Positions 7,583-16,219 of a stretch of 64,000 bases of DNA are shown here, one piece after another. Positions within the stretch are counted from its first letter, which is position 1. Every line of letters starts with the position of its first letter. Source of the stretch: Streptococcus suis (GTDB lineage: Bacteria > Bacillota > Bacilli > Lactobacillales > Streptococcaceae); contig NZ_JAGFUX010000006.1 in the NCBI RefSeq assembly GCF_017601095.1, positions 59,050 through 123,049 on the forward strand, written 5' to 3'. Under the pieces are notes generated by a model that saw only the letters and a list, made by a program, of their open reading frames with translations, made no database searches and was not told the DNA's origin. The position numbers were made by a program, and so were the translations under genes.

Positions 7583-8005
7583 ATGTTCCGTAATAAAAAA
7601 ATGTTTCACATAAACTCAAACTTTTCGCGTTCCCTCTCCAGAAAAACTGGAGAAAAGCTAATCTTCCTAGCTATTCTCTGTTGTGCCGCTACAGTATTCT
7701 ATCATCGCATACCTTCTCAGCAAACCCTTCATTTTGATGATGGTGCCATTTCTTACAAAGGCTATGTTCTCTCCAATAAAATGTCTGGAGTGGGAAGTTT
7801 AACATTTGAAAACGGTGACCGTTATGAAGGGGAGTTTAAAAATGGGATATTCCATGGCAAAGGAACCTTTACCGCAGCTTCAGGCTGGACTTATATAGGG
7901 AATTTTGAGAATGGACTAGCTCACGGACAGGGAAAATTAACAACCGAGTCAAAAACAGTATATGAAGGAACATTCAAACAGGGGATCTACCAACATGAGA
8001 ATTAA
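7583..8005 (+). CDS. MORN-repeat membrane protein, copy 2
   Basis: This 140-residue protein is a paralogue of 4862-5284 with identical length and layout: a basic start, one membrane helix (EKLIFLAILCCAATVFYH, about residues 24-41) and three to four MORN repeats (YKGYVLSNKMSGVGSLTF, YEGEFKNGIFHGKGTFTA, YIGNFENGLAHGQGKLTT). The last residues, EGTFKQGIYQ, are identical in both copies. It overlaps the next gene by 11 bases exactly as copy 1 does. The N-terminal third has diverged most, the repeats least. A GGAGGT site lies 8 bases upstream of the ATG. The function is presumably the same as copy 1, linked to its own acyltransferase. Confidence 0.85.
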   Translation: MFRNKKMFHINSNFSRSLSRKTGEKLIFLAILCCAATVFYHRIPSQQTLHFDDGAISYKGYVLSNKMSGVGSLTFENGDRYEGEFKNGIFHGKGTFTAASGWTYIGNFENGLAHGQGKLTTESKTVYEGTFKQGIYQHEN

Positions 8006-9821
8006 ATGGCTATCAATTATCCGCGTTATCGGCCTGATATTTGTATTACTTTATCACTTCTTTATCAAATATTTTCCGGGTGGCTTCTTAGGGGTTGATT
8101 TATTTTTTACTCTATCAGGCTACCTTACAACAGCTATTTTTATAGATGAATACGGCAAAAAAAATAGCATCAATCTCCACCATTTTTCGACTAGGAGACT
8201 CTACCGTATTCTCCCACCGCTCGTCCTATGTCTTATCATCACTACTCCACTAGCTCTCTTCATCAGAGATGACTTTCTCGCTAGAATTGGCCAACAAATT
8301 ACTGCAGCCCTCGGCTTCATGACAAACATATATGAAATATTGGCTGGTGGTGGCTACGAAAACCAATTCACCCCTCATCTCTTTCTACATACATGGAGCC
8401 TAGCCCTAGAGGTCCATTACTATGTACTGTGGGGAATAATCGTTTGGATACTTTCTCGTATCGCGAAAACAATCGGACAGCTACGAGGGTTGATTTTTTT
8501 GACTGCTGGTACCCTTTTCCTCCTCACATTTCTTACCATGTCCATCACTAGTTTCTTTGTGACCAGTTATTCAACCATTTATTTTGCAACGTGGACCCAT
8601 ATTTTTCCCTTCTTCCTAGGGAGCCTACTTGCTCCTATTGCTGGTATGCATTGCACAACAGTCGCTTTTCAACGTATCTGTCAGAATTGGACCTTCCCTA
8701 AAGCTATCCGACTTTTTGCAGTAGGTCTATCAGTTGAATTACTTCTTCTGTTTACCTTTAAATTTGATAGTATATGGACCTATCTTTTTGGTTTCCTGCT
8801 CTCTAGTATCGCTACTCTCATCATGATTTATGCCGCTAGGATACTACACGAAAAAACACCTACTATTCAAGAACCAGCCTTTCTATCCTATCTAGCAAAT
8901 ATTTCCTACAACCTGTACCTCTTCCATTGGCCTCTCTATATCATCTTCTCTCAACTATTGGATAATACTCTTGCAAGCACCCTAACATTGGTACTATCCA
9001 TCATACTATCCAGCCTGTCCTTCTACCTCATCGAACCAATGATTACTGGCAACAATCCGGCTCTGAAACACCGTTTTATCCATTTTCAAACCTATTCTAA
9101 ATCGATTGTTAAAATCGGTACTGTTCTGGCCATTCCCACGATTCTTGTCTGTTTACTATCACCAAAATTAGGAAAACTTGAGCAGCAACTGTTAATAGAT
9201 GGCCTCCACCAGGCGGATGCACGGATGATACAGACAAAGACCCTTGCCGAAAGAGGAAAAGCTTCTAGTTATGAAGTGGTCAAAGGGATAATGGTTATCG
9301 GTGATTCCGTAACCCTACATGCTACTGAGCAAATCAAAACCATTTTACCCGATGCTCTTGTAGATGCTCAAGGAAGCCGCAATACAACCCAAGCTTTTGA
9401 AATCCTAAAAACCAACATTGAAAGCGGCACACTAGTTGAAAATGTTGTCATCGCTACAGGAACCAATATTGTTTACAACTATGAGGAAGAAATCAATAAC
9501 ATCATTGACATCCTCCCCAATGGTTACCGTCTCATTTTCGTTACTCCTTATGACGGTAACTACCAACAGTATGACAATCCAATTGCCGAAAAACATGCAC
9601 AGTATCTAAAAAGTCTAGTCAAAAAATATAACTTTATAACCATTGCAGACTGGAATACCGTCGCAAAAGAAAATCCCCAACTATGGGTTGGAACTGATAA
9701 TATTCATTTTGGAGGGACCAGTACGACTCGTTTAGAAGGGGCAACATTGTTTGCTCAAACGATTAGCGATGCTCTTAAAAAGGCTGCTAACTCACCTGTA
9801 AAAAATATTGTCAAAAATTAA
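7995..9821 (+). CDS. OatA-like membrane O-acyltransferase with extracellular SGNH domain, copy 2
   Basis: This 608-residue paralogue of 5274-7073 has the same start (MRIKWLS) and layout: acyltransferase-3 membrane domain followed by an extracellular SGNH domain with GDSV (about residue 436) and TDNIHF (about 567). The catalytic motifs are intact, so it is not a decaying copy. The C-terminal ~180 residues differ most from copy 1, which suggests a different acceptor or acetylation site. It would take acetyl groups from the cytoplasm and transfer them to a wall or surface glycan. The start is ATG 7995 with GGGGATC upstream, coupled to the MORN gene. Peptidoglycan is the leading candidate substrate; capsule or teichoic acid is also possible. 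Confidence 0.86.
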   Translation: MRIKWLSIIRVIGLIFVLLYHFFIKYFPGGFLGVDLFFTLSGYLTTAIFIDEYGKKNSINLHHFSTRRLYRILPPLVLCLIITTPLALFIRDDFLARIGQQITAALGFMTNIYEILAGGGYENQFTPHLFLHTWSLALEVHYYVLWGIIVWILSRIAKTIGQLRGLIFLTAGTLFLLTFLTMSITSFFVTSYSTIYFATWTHIFPFFLGSLLAPIAGMHCTTVAFQRICQNWTFPKAIRLFAVGLSVELLLLFTFKFDSIWTYLFGFLLSSIATLIMIYAARILHEKTPTIQEPAFLSYLANISYNLYLFHWPLYIIFSQLLDNTLASTLTLVLSIILSSLSFYLIEPMITGNNPALKHRFIHFQTYSKSIVKIGTVLAIPTILVCLLSPKLGKLEQQLLIDGLHQADARMIQTKTLAERGKASSYEVVKGIMVIGDSVTLHATEQIKTILPDALVDAQGSRNTTQAFEILKTNIESGTLVENVVIATGTNIVYNYEEEINNIIDILPNGYRLIFVTPYDGNYQQYDNPIAEKHAQYLKSLVKKYNFITIADWNTVAKENPQLWVGTDNIHFGGTSTTRLEGATLFAQTISDALKKAANSPVKNIVKN

Positions 9822-9850
9822 TACCGACTAAACTCCATAAATAAATAAAA

Positions 9851-9894
9851 AACGCATAAAATCAACCGCTAAGAGGGATTTTATGCGTTTTTTA
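9851..9894. terminator. Bidirectional terminator between acyltransferase copy 2 and the PAP2 gene
   Basis: A 13-bp perfect stem (9851-9863 with 9877-9889) is flanked by A- and T-runs. The stem arms are identical to those of the terminator at 51821-51862. Confidence 0.9.
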
Positions 9895-9940
9895 TTTACA
9901 TCAACTCTCTATTTTTATTGCCAAGGGAGCATATGCAGTC

Positions 9941-10591
9941 TTATTTTTGTTTGCTTTGGAAACGCCATTCAAAGCGTTTTTGATCATAGTATGGAAACAT
10001 TGCTAGAAGCAAGGTCGCTGCCAAGAGCCAACCACCGATTATATCCGTCGGATAATGCACGCCAATGTAAATGCGCGATACAGCAACCAAGACAGCTAAA
10101 ATCAACAAGCTAGCTTGAAGCAAGCGTTTGGATAGGCTAGATTTCATGCGTTGGTTGATAATAATCACCACCGCACCAGCAATCATCATGGTCGAAGCGG
10201 TATGCCAGCTTGGGAAAGAATAGCCAATGGTATCAATCAACCATTCGATACTAGGACGCGGACGTTGGTAGACGTATTTCAGGGCTGTTGACGCTACCCC
10301 CATAGCCGCAAAACTAGCAAGAATAAAATATGCTTCTGCTTTCCACTGCTTTTTGTAGAAGAAAAATGCCAGGGCCAAGCAGATCGCCAGGATGACAACC
10401 GTATTTCCCAGAACCGTAATTGAGGTCCAAAAGCTTGTCGCTGCAGACGGCAAGTTGCCACGAACAGCTGTTTGAATGGCTGTATCGAAGGCTGTCAGAC
10501 TGGCTGGGTAAAACTTGGCCACATAGCCAAGGATAACAAAGGCAAGGGCTGAAAATGAAGCGTTTGTTAGATAAGTTCGTTTATTTTTCAT
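9941..10591 (-). CDS. PAP2 family membrane phosphatase
   Basis: This is a 216-residue protein with about five or six membrane helices. The three PAP2 motifs are present: KYVYQRPRP (about residue 108), PSWHTAS (about 127; the common form is PSGH) and SRIYIGVHYPTD (about 168-179). The family dephosphorylates lipid phosphates such as undecaprenyl pyrophosphate or phosphatidate on the outer face of the membrane. Lipid-carrier recycling for wall synthesis is the likely role, not proven. It starts 23 bases after ribU ends and may be co-transcribed with it. The ribosome binding site is unusual: AAGGA lies only one base before the ATG. Confidence 0.88.
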   Translation of the reverse strand: MKNKRTYLTNASFSALAFVILGYVAKFYPASLTAFDTAIQTAVRGNLPSAATSFWTSITVLGNTVVILAICLALAFFFYKKQWKAEAYFILASFAAMGVASTALKYVYQRPRPSIEWLIDTIGYSFPSWHTASTMMIAGAVVIIINQRMKSSLSKRLLQASLLILAVLVAVSRIYIGVHYPTDIIGGWLLAATLLLAMFPYYDQKRFEWRFQSKQK

Positions 10592-10614
10592 GTCCTTAGA
10601 ATAACAGGAAAACC

Positions 10615-11172
10615 TTAAACTTTCTTTAGAATTGGGCCTGCTGCTCGATAAAAAATATAAAAAGTCAGCGAGAAAAGGATTCCCTGCAGGAGATTAAAGG
10701 GTGCTACCATGTAAAATAGGTAGTTTTGGATACCCAAGATGGCCTCAATATCAAAATTAGCAAAAGTAGCATAAACTGGAATAGCGTAGAAATAGTTGAG
10801 AACCAACATTCCTGCGGTCAACCCCAAGGTGCCAACTGTTGAAGCCAGTAGATAAGATTTCCAGCTGGGATTTTTCCACCAGATGAAAGCCAAAGCCAAC
10901 ACAAAGATAGCCAAAGCCACAATGTTCATGGGCATTCCAATCAAGGTGGACGGCCCTGCATTGTTAAAGATGACCTTCAAAACCGATCGAATGATTAAAA
11001 TCCAAAAGGCTGATTTCAAATCCAAGATAAGCAATCCAACCAAAATAGGTAGGATCGAAAAGTCAATTTCCAAAAATGATGCCGTTGGAATCAAGGGAAA
11101 TTTTAAGTACATGAGCAGAAAAGAAACTGCTGAAAGAATGGCGATGGTCGCCATTTTACGTGTGTTTGTCAT
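10615..11172 (-). CDS. ribU: Riboflavin transporter RibU, ECF S-component
   Basis: This is a 185-residue protein with about six membrane helices. It binds riboflavin and works with the shared ECF energising module (EcfT/EcfA, not in this window). The N-terminal MTNTRKMATIAILSAVSFLL and the block PLIPTASFLEIDFSILPILV are typical of the RibU family. ATG 11172 is preceded by GGAGG; the longer frame upstream runs into the riboswitch and is rejected. The FMN riboswitch directly upstream identifies the substrate. The product may supply FMN/FAD to the flavin-dependent electron transfer genes at 51-58 kb, which is a functional link only. Confidence 0.93.
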   Translation of the reverse strand: MTNTRKMATIAILSAVSFLLMYLKFPLIPTASFLEIDFSILPILVGLLILDLKSAFWILIIRSVLKVIFNNAGPSTLIGMPMNIVALAIFVLALAFIWWKNPSWKSYLLASTVGTLGLTAGMLVLNYFYAIPVYATFANFDIEAILGIQNYLFYMVAPFNLLQGILFSLTFYIFYRAAGPILKKV

Positions 11173-11223
11173 CGGTTCCTCCAATTTGTAACAAATTAGA
11201 GAAGCTTGAGGGGCATCCCTCTC

Positions 11224-11430
11224 GTCTTCTCCCATCCAGACTCTACTGTCGGTTGTGGAATTACACCACATCAGCTTTCGCTCGCAGACTTTCAATGGGC
11301 TATTTTGCTATAAAATTTTGTTAGCTCAACTCACATACCATCGGTATTGTCTCTGATTCGCTAACTCGTCTTAAAGATAATTCGCCTACTTGTTCACTGC
11401 CGGTCGGGAATTTCACCCTGCCCTGAAGAC
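11224..11430 (-). ncRNA. FMN riboswitch (RFN element) controlling ribU
   Basis: Read on the minus strand, the 5' part contains TCTTCAGGGCAGGGTGAAAT, then CCCGACCGGCAGTGA. The 3' part contains GATGTGGTGTAATTCCACAA, CCGACAGTAGAGTC and TGGATGGGAGAAGAC. P1 forms between GTCTTC (11425-11430) and GAAGAC (11224-11229). The aptamer is long because one variable arm (about 11290-11385) is expanded. No terminator lies between it and ribU; CCCCTC at about 11207-11212 could pair with the GGAGG before the start codon, so translational control is likely (inference). Confidence 0.93.
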
Positions 11431-11436
11431 TCATTT

Positions 11437-11465
11437 ATCATAACAAAAAAAACCTGCATTCGCAA
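11437..11465 (-). promoter_or_regulatory. Promoter of the riboswitch/ribU transcript
   Basis: On the minus strand: -35 TTGCGA (11460-11465), 17-bp spacer, -10 TATGAT (11437-11442). It starts transcription just upstream of the aptamer. It overlaps the terminator hairpin of trmL. Confidence 0.7.
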
Positions 11466-11471
11466 GGTTTT
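11445..11471 (-). terminator. Terminator of trmL, overlapping the ribU promoter
   Basis: The stem AAAACCT/AGGTTTT has a 9-base loop and is followed by an unbroken T-run on the minus strand. Confidence 0.75.
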
Positions 11472-11489
11472 GCATTTAAAGGCAAAAAT

Positions 11490-12032
11490 TTACTTTAGTT
11501 TATCGGTTTCATAGGTATGGACCAACTCCAAGCCAGCAAATTCTTGTTGCCGTAATGCTTCGTAAACAATCATGCATACAGCATTTGAGACATTTAGGCT
11601 GCGAACGTGCTCATCATTCATAGGAATGCGAATGGCTTTTTCCGGATGCCTTCTCATAAACTCTTCTGGTAGGCCAGTATCCTCTCGACCAAAGACAAAA
11701 TAATGAGTCTGATCTGAAAAATAGGCCTTATCCGAATAGGTTTGGTCCGCAAACTTTGTCACCAAGTGCACCTGTCCCTGCTCTGCTTTTTCCATAAACT
11801 CATCCAAACTATCGTAAAAACGCACATCTAGCTTGTCCCAGTAGTCCAAGCCTGCCCGCTTCATCTTGCGGTCGTCAATGGGAAATCCCATTGGCTTGAT
11901 GATATGGAGGGGGCTGTTGGTTGCAGCACAGGTTCGAGCAATGTTGCCTGTATTTTGGGGAATTTGGGGTTGGAAAAGAACCACATGGTTGCGGGCTGCT
12001 CCTTCTGTGTGAGCCAGGTCTTCGATATTCAT
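11490..12032 (-). CDS. trmL: tRNA (cytidine(34)-2'-O)-methyltransferase TrmL
   Basis: This is a 180-residue SPOUT methyltransferase. It methylates the 2'-O of the wobble nucleotide in tRNA-Leu species using S-adenosylmethionine. Family marks are [20 protein letters not shown] (residues 17-36), [15 protein letters not shown] (the SAM-binding knot) and [20 protein letters not shown] (C-terminal knot helix). Length is slightly above the ~160 residue norm because of a 12-residue N-terminal extension. The ATG at 12032 has GAGGAGAA upstream. It has its own terminator and forms a single-gene unit. Confidence 0.93.
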   Translation of the reverse strand: MNIEDLAHTEGAARNHVVLFQPQIPQNTGNIARTCAATNSPLHIIKPMGFPIDDRKMKRAGLDYWDKLDVRFYDSLDEFMEKAEQGQVHLVTKFADQTYSDKAYFSDQTHYFVFGREDTGLPEEFMRRHPEKAIRIPMNDEHVRSLNVSNAVCMIVYEALRQQEFAGLELVHTYETDKLK

Positions 12033-12253
12033 AGCTTCTCCTCATTCTGTTGGCAAAAAAAATGCCACACTGCCCGGAGTCATGCTCAGCAAACAGTATG
12101 GTGAATGGTGATTCATTCACTTAACTCACAACAGGTTTGAGGTAAATCAATGAAATCATGTAACCATTATATCACAAGACCATGACAAATCAAGTCAAAG
12201 GACTCATTTTTCGAAATTTTTTGAATCTGATACCATCTCTTCGCCAACAAATC

Positions 12254-12284
12254 AAAAAACAGCCGTCCTAGGACTGCTGTTTCG
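12254..12284 (-). terminator. Terminator of the scpA/scpB/rluB/yidD operon
   Basis: The stem AACAGCAGTCC/GGACGGCTGTT has one mismatch and is followed by T-rich sequence on the minus strand. It overlaps the last codons of yidD. Confidence 0.8.
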
Positions 12285-12513
12285 AATTTCGCTTGAGACT
12301 AAAGGTGTCTGGCACAGGATCTTCCCCACCATCCACAAAGGGGTGACAGCGTCCGATACGAGCCAAGCCCATAAGAAGACCCTTGAAACCATGCTTGTTA
12401 ATAGCCTCAATCATGTAATTAGAGCAAGTCGGGTGGTAGCGACAGCTTGGTGGAAAGAGGGGCGAAATGAACTTCTGATAGAAACGGACCAGCCCAATCA
12501 ACAGCCTTTTCAT
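12268..12513 (-). CDS. yidD: Membrane protein insertion efficiency factor YidD
   Basis: This is an 81-residue protein with the family pattern [20 protein letters not shown] (N-terminal amphipathic helix and first Cys), [18 protein letters not shown] and [12 protein letters not shown]. YidD associates with the inner face of the membrane and aids YidC-dependent insertion. It overlaps the rluB stop by 4 bases and is the last gene of the long minus-strand operon. It is not next to yidC here (yidC2 is at 22.1 kb); this rluB-yidD position is usual in streptococci. Confidence 0.93.
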   Translation of the reverse strand: MKRLLIGLVRFYQKFISPLFPPSCRYHPTCSNYMIEAINKHGFKGLLMGLARIGRCHPFVDGGEDPVPDTFSLKRNSKQQS

Positions 12514-13253
12514 CGTCTCTTCTTAGCCGTTTGGGCCTTGGTTACTGCCAAGGTGTGTAGCTTGCTGATGTCTTTTTTGTTGAGCCTACGGGCTTCACCA
12601 GGATGCAAACCAGTCAGGTCCAGATTTCCAAAACGGGTCCGCGATAGCTTATCAACCTGCAAGCCAACCGCTTCAAACATCTTCTTGACCTGATGATTGC
12701 GACCCTCGTGAATGGTCAATTCCACCACTGAACGATTTTTCACAGGATCCACCTTGAGAATCTCATAGACCGCTGGCTTGGTTTTCTTGCCGTCAATGAC
12801 CACACCCCGTGTCAGCGGCCGTAGGACATCCTTGTTTGCAATCCCCTTGACTCGAGCCACATAGACCTTGTCAATCTCATTACGCGGGTGAATCATCTCA
12901 TCCGTAAAGTCGCCGTCGTTGGTCAAAATCAAGACACCTGATGTATCCCAGTCTAGCCGACCCACTGGATAAATCCGTTCCTTGACCTGAGGCAAAAGGT
13001 CAATAACAGTCTTTCTTCCCTTATCATCCGACACACTGGAAATCACGCCCCATGGCTTGTGGAGTAGGTAGTAAACCTTTTCCTCGTTATAAATCGGCTG
13101 ACCTTCCACTTCCACCTTGTCACCTGACTTAATGGTCGTGCCTAATTCACGCACCACCTGTCCATTGACGGTCACCAGGCCCTGCTTGATCAATTCCTCT
13201 GCCTTACGACGACTGGCTACACCAGCGTGGGCAATGTACTTGTTAATTCTCAT
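12510..13253 (-). CDS. rluB: 23S rRNA pseudouridine synthase B (RluB family)
   Basis: This is a 247-residue enzyme. The N-terminal S4 RNA-binding domain ([20 protein letters not shown]) is followed by the RsuA/RluB catalytic domain with the aspartate motif in [20 protein letters not shown] (about residue 100) and [15 protein letters not shown] near the C-terminus. It isomerises a uridine in the 23S rRNA peptidyl-transferase region. The frame is open further upstream; ATG 13253 gives the family's usual N-terminus and overlaps scpB by 11 bases (ATG 13265 is an alternative). Confidence 0.92.
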   Translation of the reverse strand: MRINKYIAHAGVASRRKAEELIKQGLVTVNGQVVRELGTTIKSGDKVEVEGQPIYNEEKVYYLLHKPWGVISSVSDDKGRKTVIDLLPQVKERIYPVGRLDWDTSGVLILTNDGDFTDEMIHPRNEIDKVYVARVKGIANKDVLRPLTRGVVIDGKKTKPAVYEILKVDPVKNRSVVELTIHEGRNHQVKKMFEAVGLQVDKLSRTRFGNLDLTGLHPGEARRLNKKDISKLHTLAVTKAQTAKKRR

Positions 13254-13812
13254 CTTCAATCTCATTTCTTTCTGTGAAGAGTTCAACCTCTTCTTCTACC
13301 AAGTCCAAGTCGGACACATCTGGCAATTCTTCCAGACTGTTAATACCCATGTAGTCCAAGAAATATTCGGTCGTCACATAGAGATTTGGACGGCCAACCA
13401 CCTCTTTTTTCCCATTCTCTCGGATTAAGTCAAAGGCTTGGAGTTTACTAATAGCACCGCTAGAATTCACTCCCCGGATGTCATCGACTTCCACACGAGT
13501 AATGGGCTGTTTGTAGGCTACAATGGACAGGGTTTCCAAGAGGGCTCGTGACATGGTCTGGTTAATCGGCGTCTTGGCGTAAATCCGCAAAAGTTCCGCA
13601 TAGTCTTTTTTTGTCACCAGTTTGTAACTATTAGACGACTCCAAGAGAGCCAGACCAGACTGGCTATCATTCTGATACTTGTCATCTAATTTTTCCAACT
13701 GTTGCAGGACAGCAGACGGCGTCATATCCAGCATTTCTGCTAGATTTCGCACCGTCAATCCCTCTTCGCCTGCCACGAAGAGTAGGACTTCAATCTCAGC
13801 TAATCGACTCAT
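13243..13812 (-). CDS. scpB: Segregation and condensation protein B
   Basis: This is a 189-residue protein with two winged-helix domains (first: [20 protein letters not shown]; second: [20 protein letters not shown] and the following [12 protein letters not shown]). ScpB dimers bind ScpA and the Smc heads to form the bacterial condensin that compacts and separates the nucleoid. The C-terminal tail is acidic. The start has GGAGGGATC upstream and overlaps scpA by 17 bases, so ScpA and ScpB are made in a coupled way. Confidence 0.95.
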   Translation of the reverse strand: MSRLAEIEVLLFVAGEEGLTVRNLAEMLDMTPSAVLQQLEKLDDKYQNDSQSGLALLESSNSYKLVTKKDYAELLRIYAKTPINQTMSRALLETLSIVAYKQPITRVEVDDIRGVNSSGAISKLQAFDLIRENGKKEVVGRPNLYVTTEYFLDYMGINSLEELPDVSDLDLVEEEVELFTERNEIEDEN

Positions 13813-14515
13813 GATCCCTCCTCACTAGGTAAATACTGCCAAAGGTTTCCGCCTGCTCCAATTCGACCTCGTGGACCTTGACCAGCTCCAAGGTCGCCAG
13901 AAAAATGGTGATCACCTCGTTCATATCCTTGCTTTCCTTGAAAATCTGCCCTAATTCCAAACGATTGCTTTGGGAAAACTGCGACCGTACATAGTCCATC
14001 ATGTCTTCAATCTTGTACTCATCGCGGGCAATAGTAGTATGAGACTGGCGTAAACTGGCTTGCTTTTCAGCCATGACCTTAGAAAAGGCAAGGAAAATAT
14101 CAATGGTTGTCTTATCCTGCACTAAGGTCACATCTTCATAGACCAATTCCAACTTGGGTTTGGAGAAGAATTGAGCCCGCTCCTCATGCTGTTCACCCAG
14201 TTTTTCACTGAGCAGCTTGAACTTGCGGTATTCTTCCAACTGATCCAAGAGAACCAGCTCTGGATCCTCTTCCTCCACTTCCTGTTCCACCAACTTGGGC
14301 AAGAGCCTGCGGCTTTTAATCAGCATGAGCTGGCTAGCCATGACCATATATTCGCCTGCCACTTCCAAACGCATAGCCTGCAAGGTAGCAATATAAGCCA
14401 GATACTGCTCAATGACCTCTGTAATCGGCACCTCATAAATATCCATTTGATACTTGGATACCAGATGCAGCAACAAGTCCAGCGGCCCCTGAAAATCCTT
14501 TAACTTTATATCCAT
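13796..14515 (-). CDS. scpA: Segregation and condensation protein A
   Basis: This 239-residue kleisin links the Smc heads. The N-terminal [20 protein letters not shown] and the next helix ([19 protein letters not shown]) bind the Smc neck, and the C-terminal winged helix ([20 protein letters not shown]) binds the Smc cap. The central region is charged and variable, as usual. The stop codon of the xerD-like gene overlaps its ATG (TAATG). smc itself is not in the window. Confidence 0.95.
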   Translation of the reverse strand: MDIKLKDFQGPLDLLLHLVSKYQMDIYEVPITEVIEQYLAYIATLQAMRLEVAGEYMVMASQLMLIKSRRLLPKLVEQEVEEEDPELVLLDQLEEYRKFKLLSEKLGEQHEERAQFFSKPKLELVYEDVTLVQDKTTIDIFLAFSKVMAEKQASLRQSHTTIARDEYKIEDMMDYVRSQFSQSNRLELGQIFKESKDMNEVITIFLATLELVKVHEVELEQAETFGSIYLVRRDHESIS

Positions 14516-15246
14516 TACTTGTATTTTTCCAAACTAATTGATGTTTTCAAACCCAAGTCCTTAGCAATCTGCTCCAAGGATTGACCTGCAGCCAAACGGC
14601 TCAAGATAAACTGCTCTCTGAGAAACTGGGCTGTCCATTCTCTGTGACCAAGTTGACCAACATATTCTGACAGGCGATTGAAAAACCACTGGCGTGAGTA
14701 AGGCTGGCCTTGCTTGTCAAAAAGATAGACCTGCTGGTTACGATCTGCCAGATAGGGCAAAAGCGACTTAGGTAGAGACAGAATCCGCTTTTGTCCCCCT
14801 CGCTCCAAGGTCAGCACCTGAAAATTCAAATCGATACTCTCACCTTTTAGCCGAATCAACTCACTCGGTGTCAATCCCAACTGACTCATTAAGAGAGCCA
14901 TCAGTTGACCGTCTAGCAGTTCCGTCTCCTGCCACAAAGCATCCAAGTGGACTGGAGCCTGTCGTTTTTTGGTCAGAATTGGACTTGACACCGCATCTAG
15001 CTTATAAAAGCACTCCACCTGCCCTCTTGTATAGAGAAAATAAATAAATTGGTTGACAGCAGATACCTTGCGACGCTGAGCAGTTGGTTTTAGACCTTGT
15101 AAAAAGGTTTGGTATTGGACCAACCCGGACTGGTCCAAGCGAGGACAGACCTCCAAAAATTGCTGAAGATCCCCCTTATATGCTTGTTGAGACGGAACAG
15201 ATAATCGTTTCTCTTGTAAAAAAGCGACAATTAAGTCAGAAGTCAT
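14515..15246 (-). CDS. XerD-like tyrosine recombinase homologue with degenerate active site
   Basis: This is a 243-residue protein with the N-terminal SAM-like core-binding domain and the C-terminal tyrosine recombinase fold. It is the XerD-like protein found between cbpB and scpA in streptococci, distinct from the XerS that resolves dimers at dif. The first catalytic arginine, normally in G-L-R-x-S-E-L, is Thr here ([11 protein letters not shown], about residue 131), and the H-x-x-R box is replaced ([16 protein letters not shown]). Only the C-terminal Tyr (SLEKYK) remains. It is probably DNA-binding but not catalytic; a chromosome-segregation role fits its fixed place beside scpA/scpB. Confidence 0.85.
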   Translation of the reverse strand: MTSDLIVAFLQEKRLSVPSQQAYKGDLQQFLEVCPRLDQSGLVQYQTFLQGLKPTAQRRKVSAVNQFIYFLYTRGQVECFYKLDAVSSPILTKKRQAPVHLDALWQETELLDGQLMALLMSQLGLTPSELIRLKGESIDLNFQVLTLERGGQKRILSLPKSLLPYLADRNQQVYLFDKQGQPYSRQWFFNRLSEYVGQLGHREWTAQFLREQFILSRLAAGQSLEQIAKDLGLKTSISLEKYK

Positions 15247-15695
15247 ACCTTGTGTTCTCCAAATCCGTTGTGGTGCAAGAGAGCATTGACAGCTTTCAAA
15301 ATCGATTTTCGTGTGATAATCCCTAAAAATTCACCCTGGTCTCCCACAACTGGAAGGAAGGGCTCGTCGATTAATTTTCGCATCACTTCTTCCAGATGAT
15401 AATCTGGACCAATTGTTGCCACATCCTGCTTAGCAATAAGGGCTACATCCTGGTTCAATTGATCATCCGTCAATTCATGTTGCGCCTGATACTGAACAAT
15501 TTCCCTGAGTCCAATGGTCCCAAAAAAGAGATTGTCTTCCGTCACAACAGGAACACGAGAGTAGGTCATGTGACTGAGCAAGAGCTTGGCATGGTCCATG
15601 TTATGACTATCAATAATGACCGCCAGCTTGTCTGCTGGCGTTAGAAAAGTTTCTTCTTGCGCCAATAAAAATTCTTCAAATGGTGCTGCAATCAT
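15243..15695 (-). CDS. cbpB: CBS-domain protein CbpB (c-di-AMP-binding, DarB/YkuL type)
   Basis: This 150-residue protein consists of two CBS motifs and little else (first about residues 15-75, second about 85-145), the architecture of CbpB/DarB/YkuL. In Bacillus and Listeria it binds cyclic di-AMP in the CBS cleft and, when free, stimulates the (p)ppGpp synthetase Rel and pyruvate carboxylase. Whether this holds in Streptococcus is inference. It overlaps its neighbours by 4 bases on both sides, deep in an operon. Confidence 0.85.
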   Translation of the reverse strand: MIAAPFEEFLLAQEETFLTPADKLAVIIDSHNMDHAKLLLSHMTYSRVPVVTEDNLFFGTIGLREIVQYQAQHELTDDQLNQDVALIAKQDVATIGPDYHLEEVMRKLIDEPFLPVVGDQGEFLGIITRKSILKAVNALLHHNGFGEHKV

Positions 15696-16219
15696 CGACT
15701 AAATTCCTTTGTTAAAAGTGGATAGGCTTGGTGCTGTCTGGTGAAAAATTCGACACGATAGGAGTCTTCTGTAATGGTCACCAAGGCATAGAGGCACTCT
15801 CTGACCATCCCACGCGGTTGGCTAACAGACCCTGGATTAAGGAAAAGGGTCTTGCCACGCACCTCAGCATCTGGCACATGGAGATGACCATAGAGACAAA
15901 TATCTGCCTCCACTTCCTGAGCCCAGTAATCCAATCGTTGCCATCCGTAATTAATCCCATACAGGTGGCCATGAGTCTGCGCAATGCGAACGCCATCTAA
16001 ATCGGTCACAAGATTATCTGGAAAGCCACCCCTGTAATCACAGTTGCCATTGACTACCTGTACACCATCCCACAGTTCATCCTGGCTGTCGAGTTCGGAA
16101 TCCCCATTATGAAAGATAGCATCTACTTTACCGAGATAATGATGCTTAATCTCTTCCACAATTTGTCGATCCCCATGTGAATCACTCATGACTAAGATTG
16201 TTTTGCTTGCTCCTGCCAT
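15692..16219 (-). CDS. YfcE-like metallophosphoesterase
   Basis: This 175-residue calcineurin-like phosphoesterase belongs to the MJ0936/YfcE family. Metal ligands: DSH (about residue 13), HNGDSE (GD, about 37), NGNCD (about 58), THGHLYG (about 83) and the final GHLH (about 111). It hydrolyses phosphodiesters in vitro; the physiological substrate is unknown. The start overlaps rdgB by 28 bases with GGAGG 10 bases upstream. The position next to rdgB and murI is conserved in streptococci. Confidence 0.9.
   Translation of the reverse strand: MAGASKTILVMSDSHGDRQIVEEIKHHYLGKVDAIFHNGDSELDSQDELWDGVQVVNGNCDYRGGFPDNLVTDLDGVRIAQTHGHLYGINYGWQRLDYWAQEVEADICLYGHLHVPDAEVRGKTLFLNPGSVSQPRGMVRECLYALVTITEDSYRVEFFTRQHQAYPLLTKEFSR

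Noticed and set aside
14515..15246. XerD-like gene as evidence of a nearby integrated element or dif site
   Set aside because: It is a conserved streptococcal core gene inside the scp operon with a degenerate active site; no attachment repeats were found around it.
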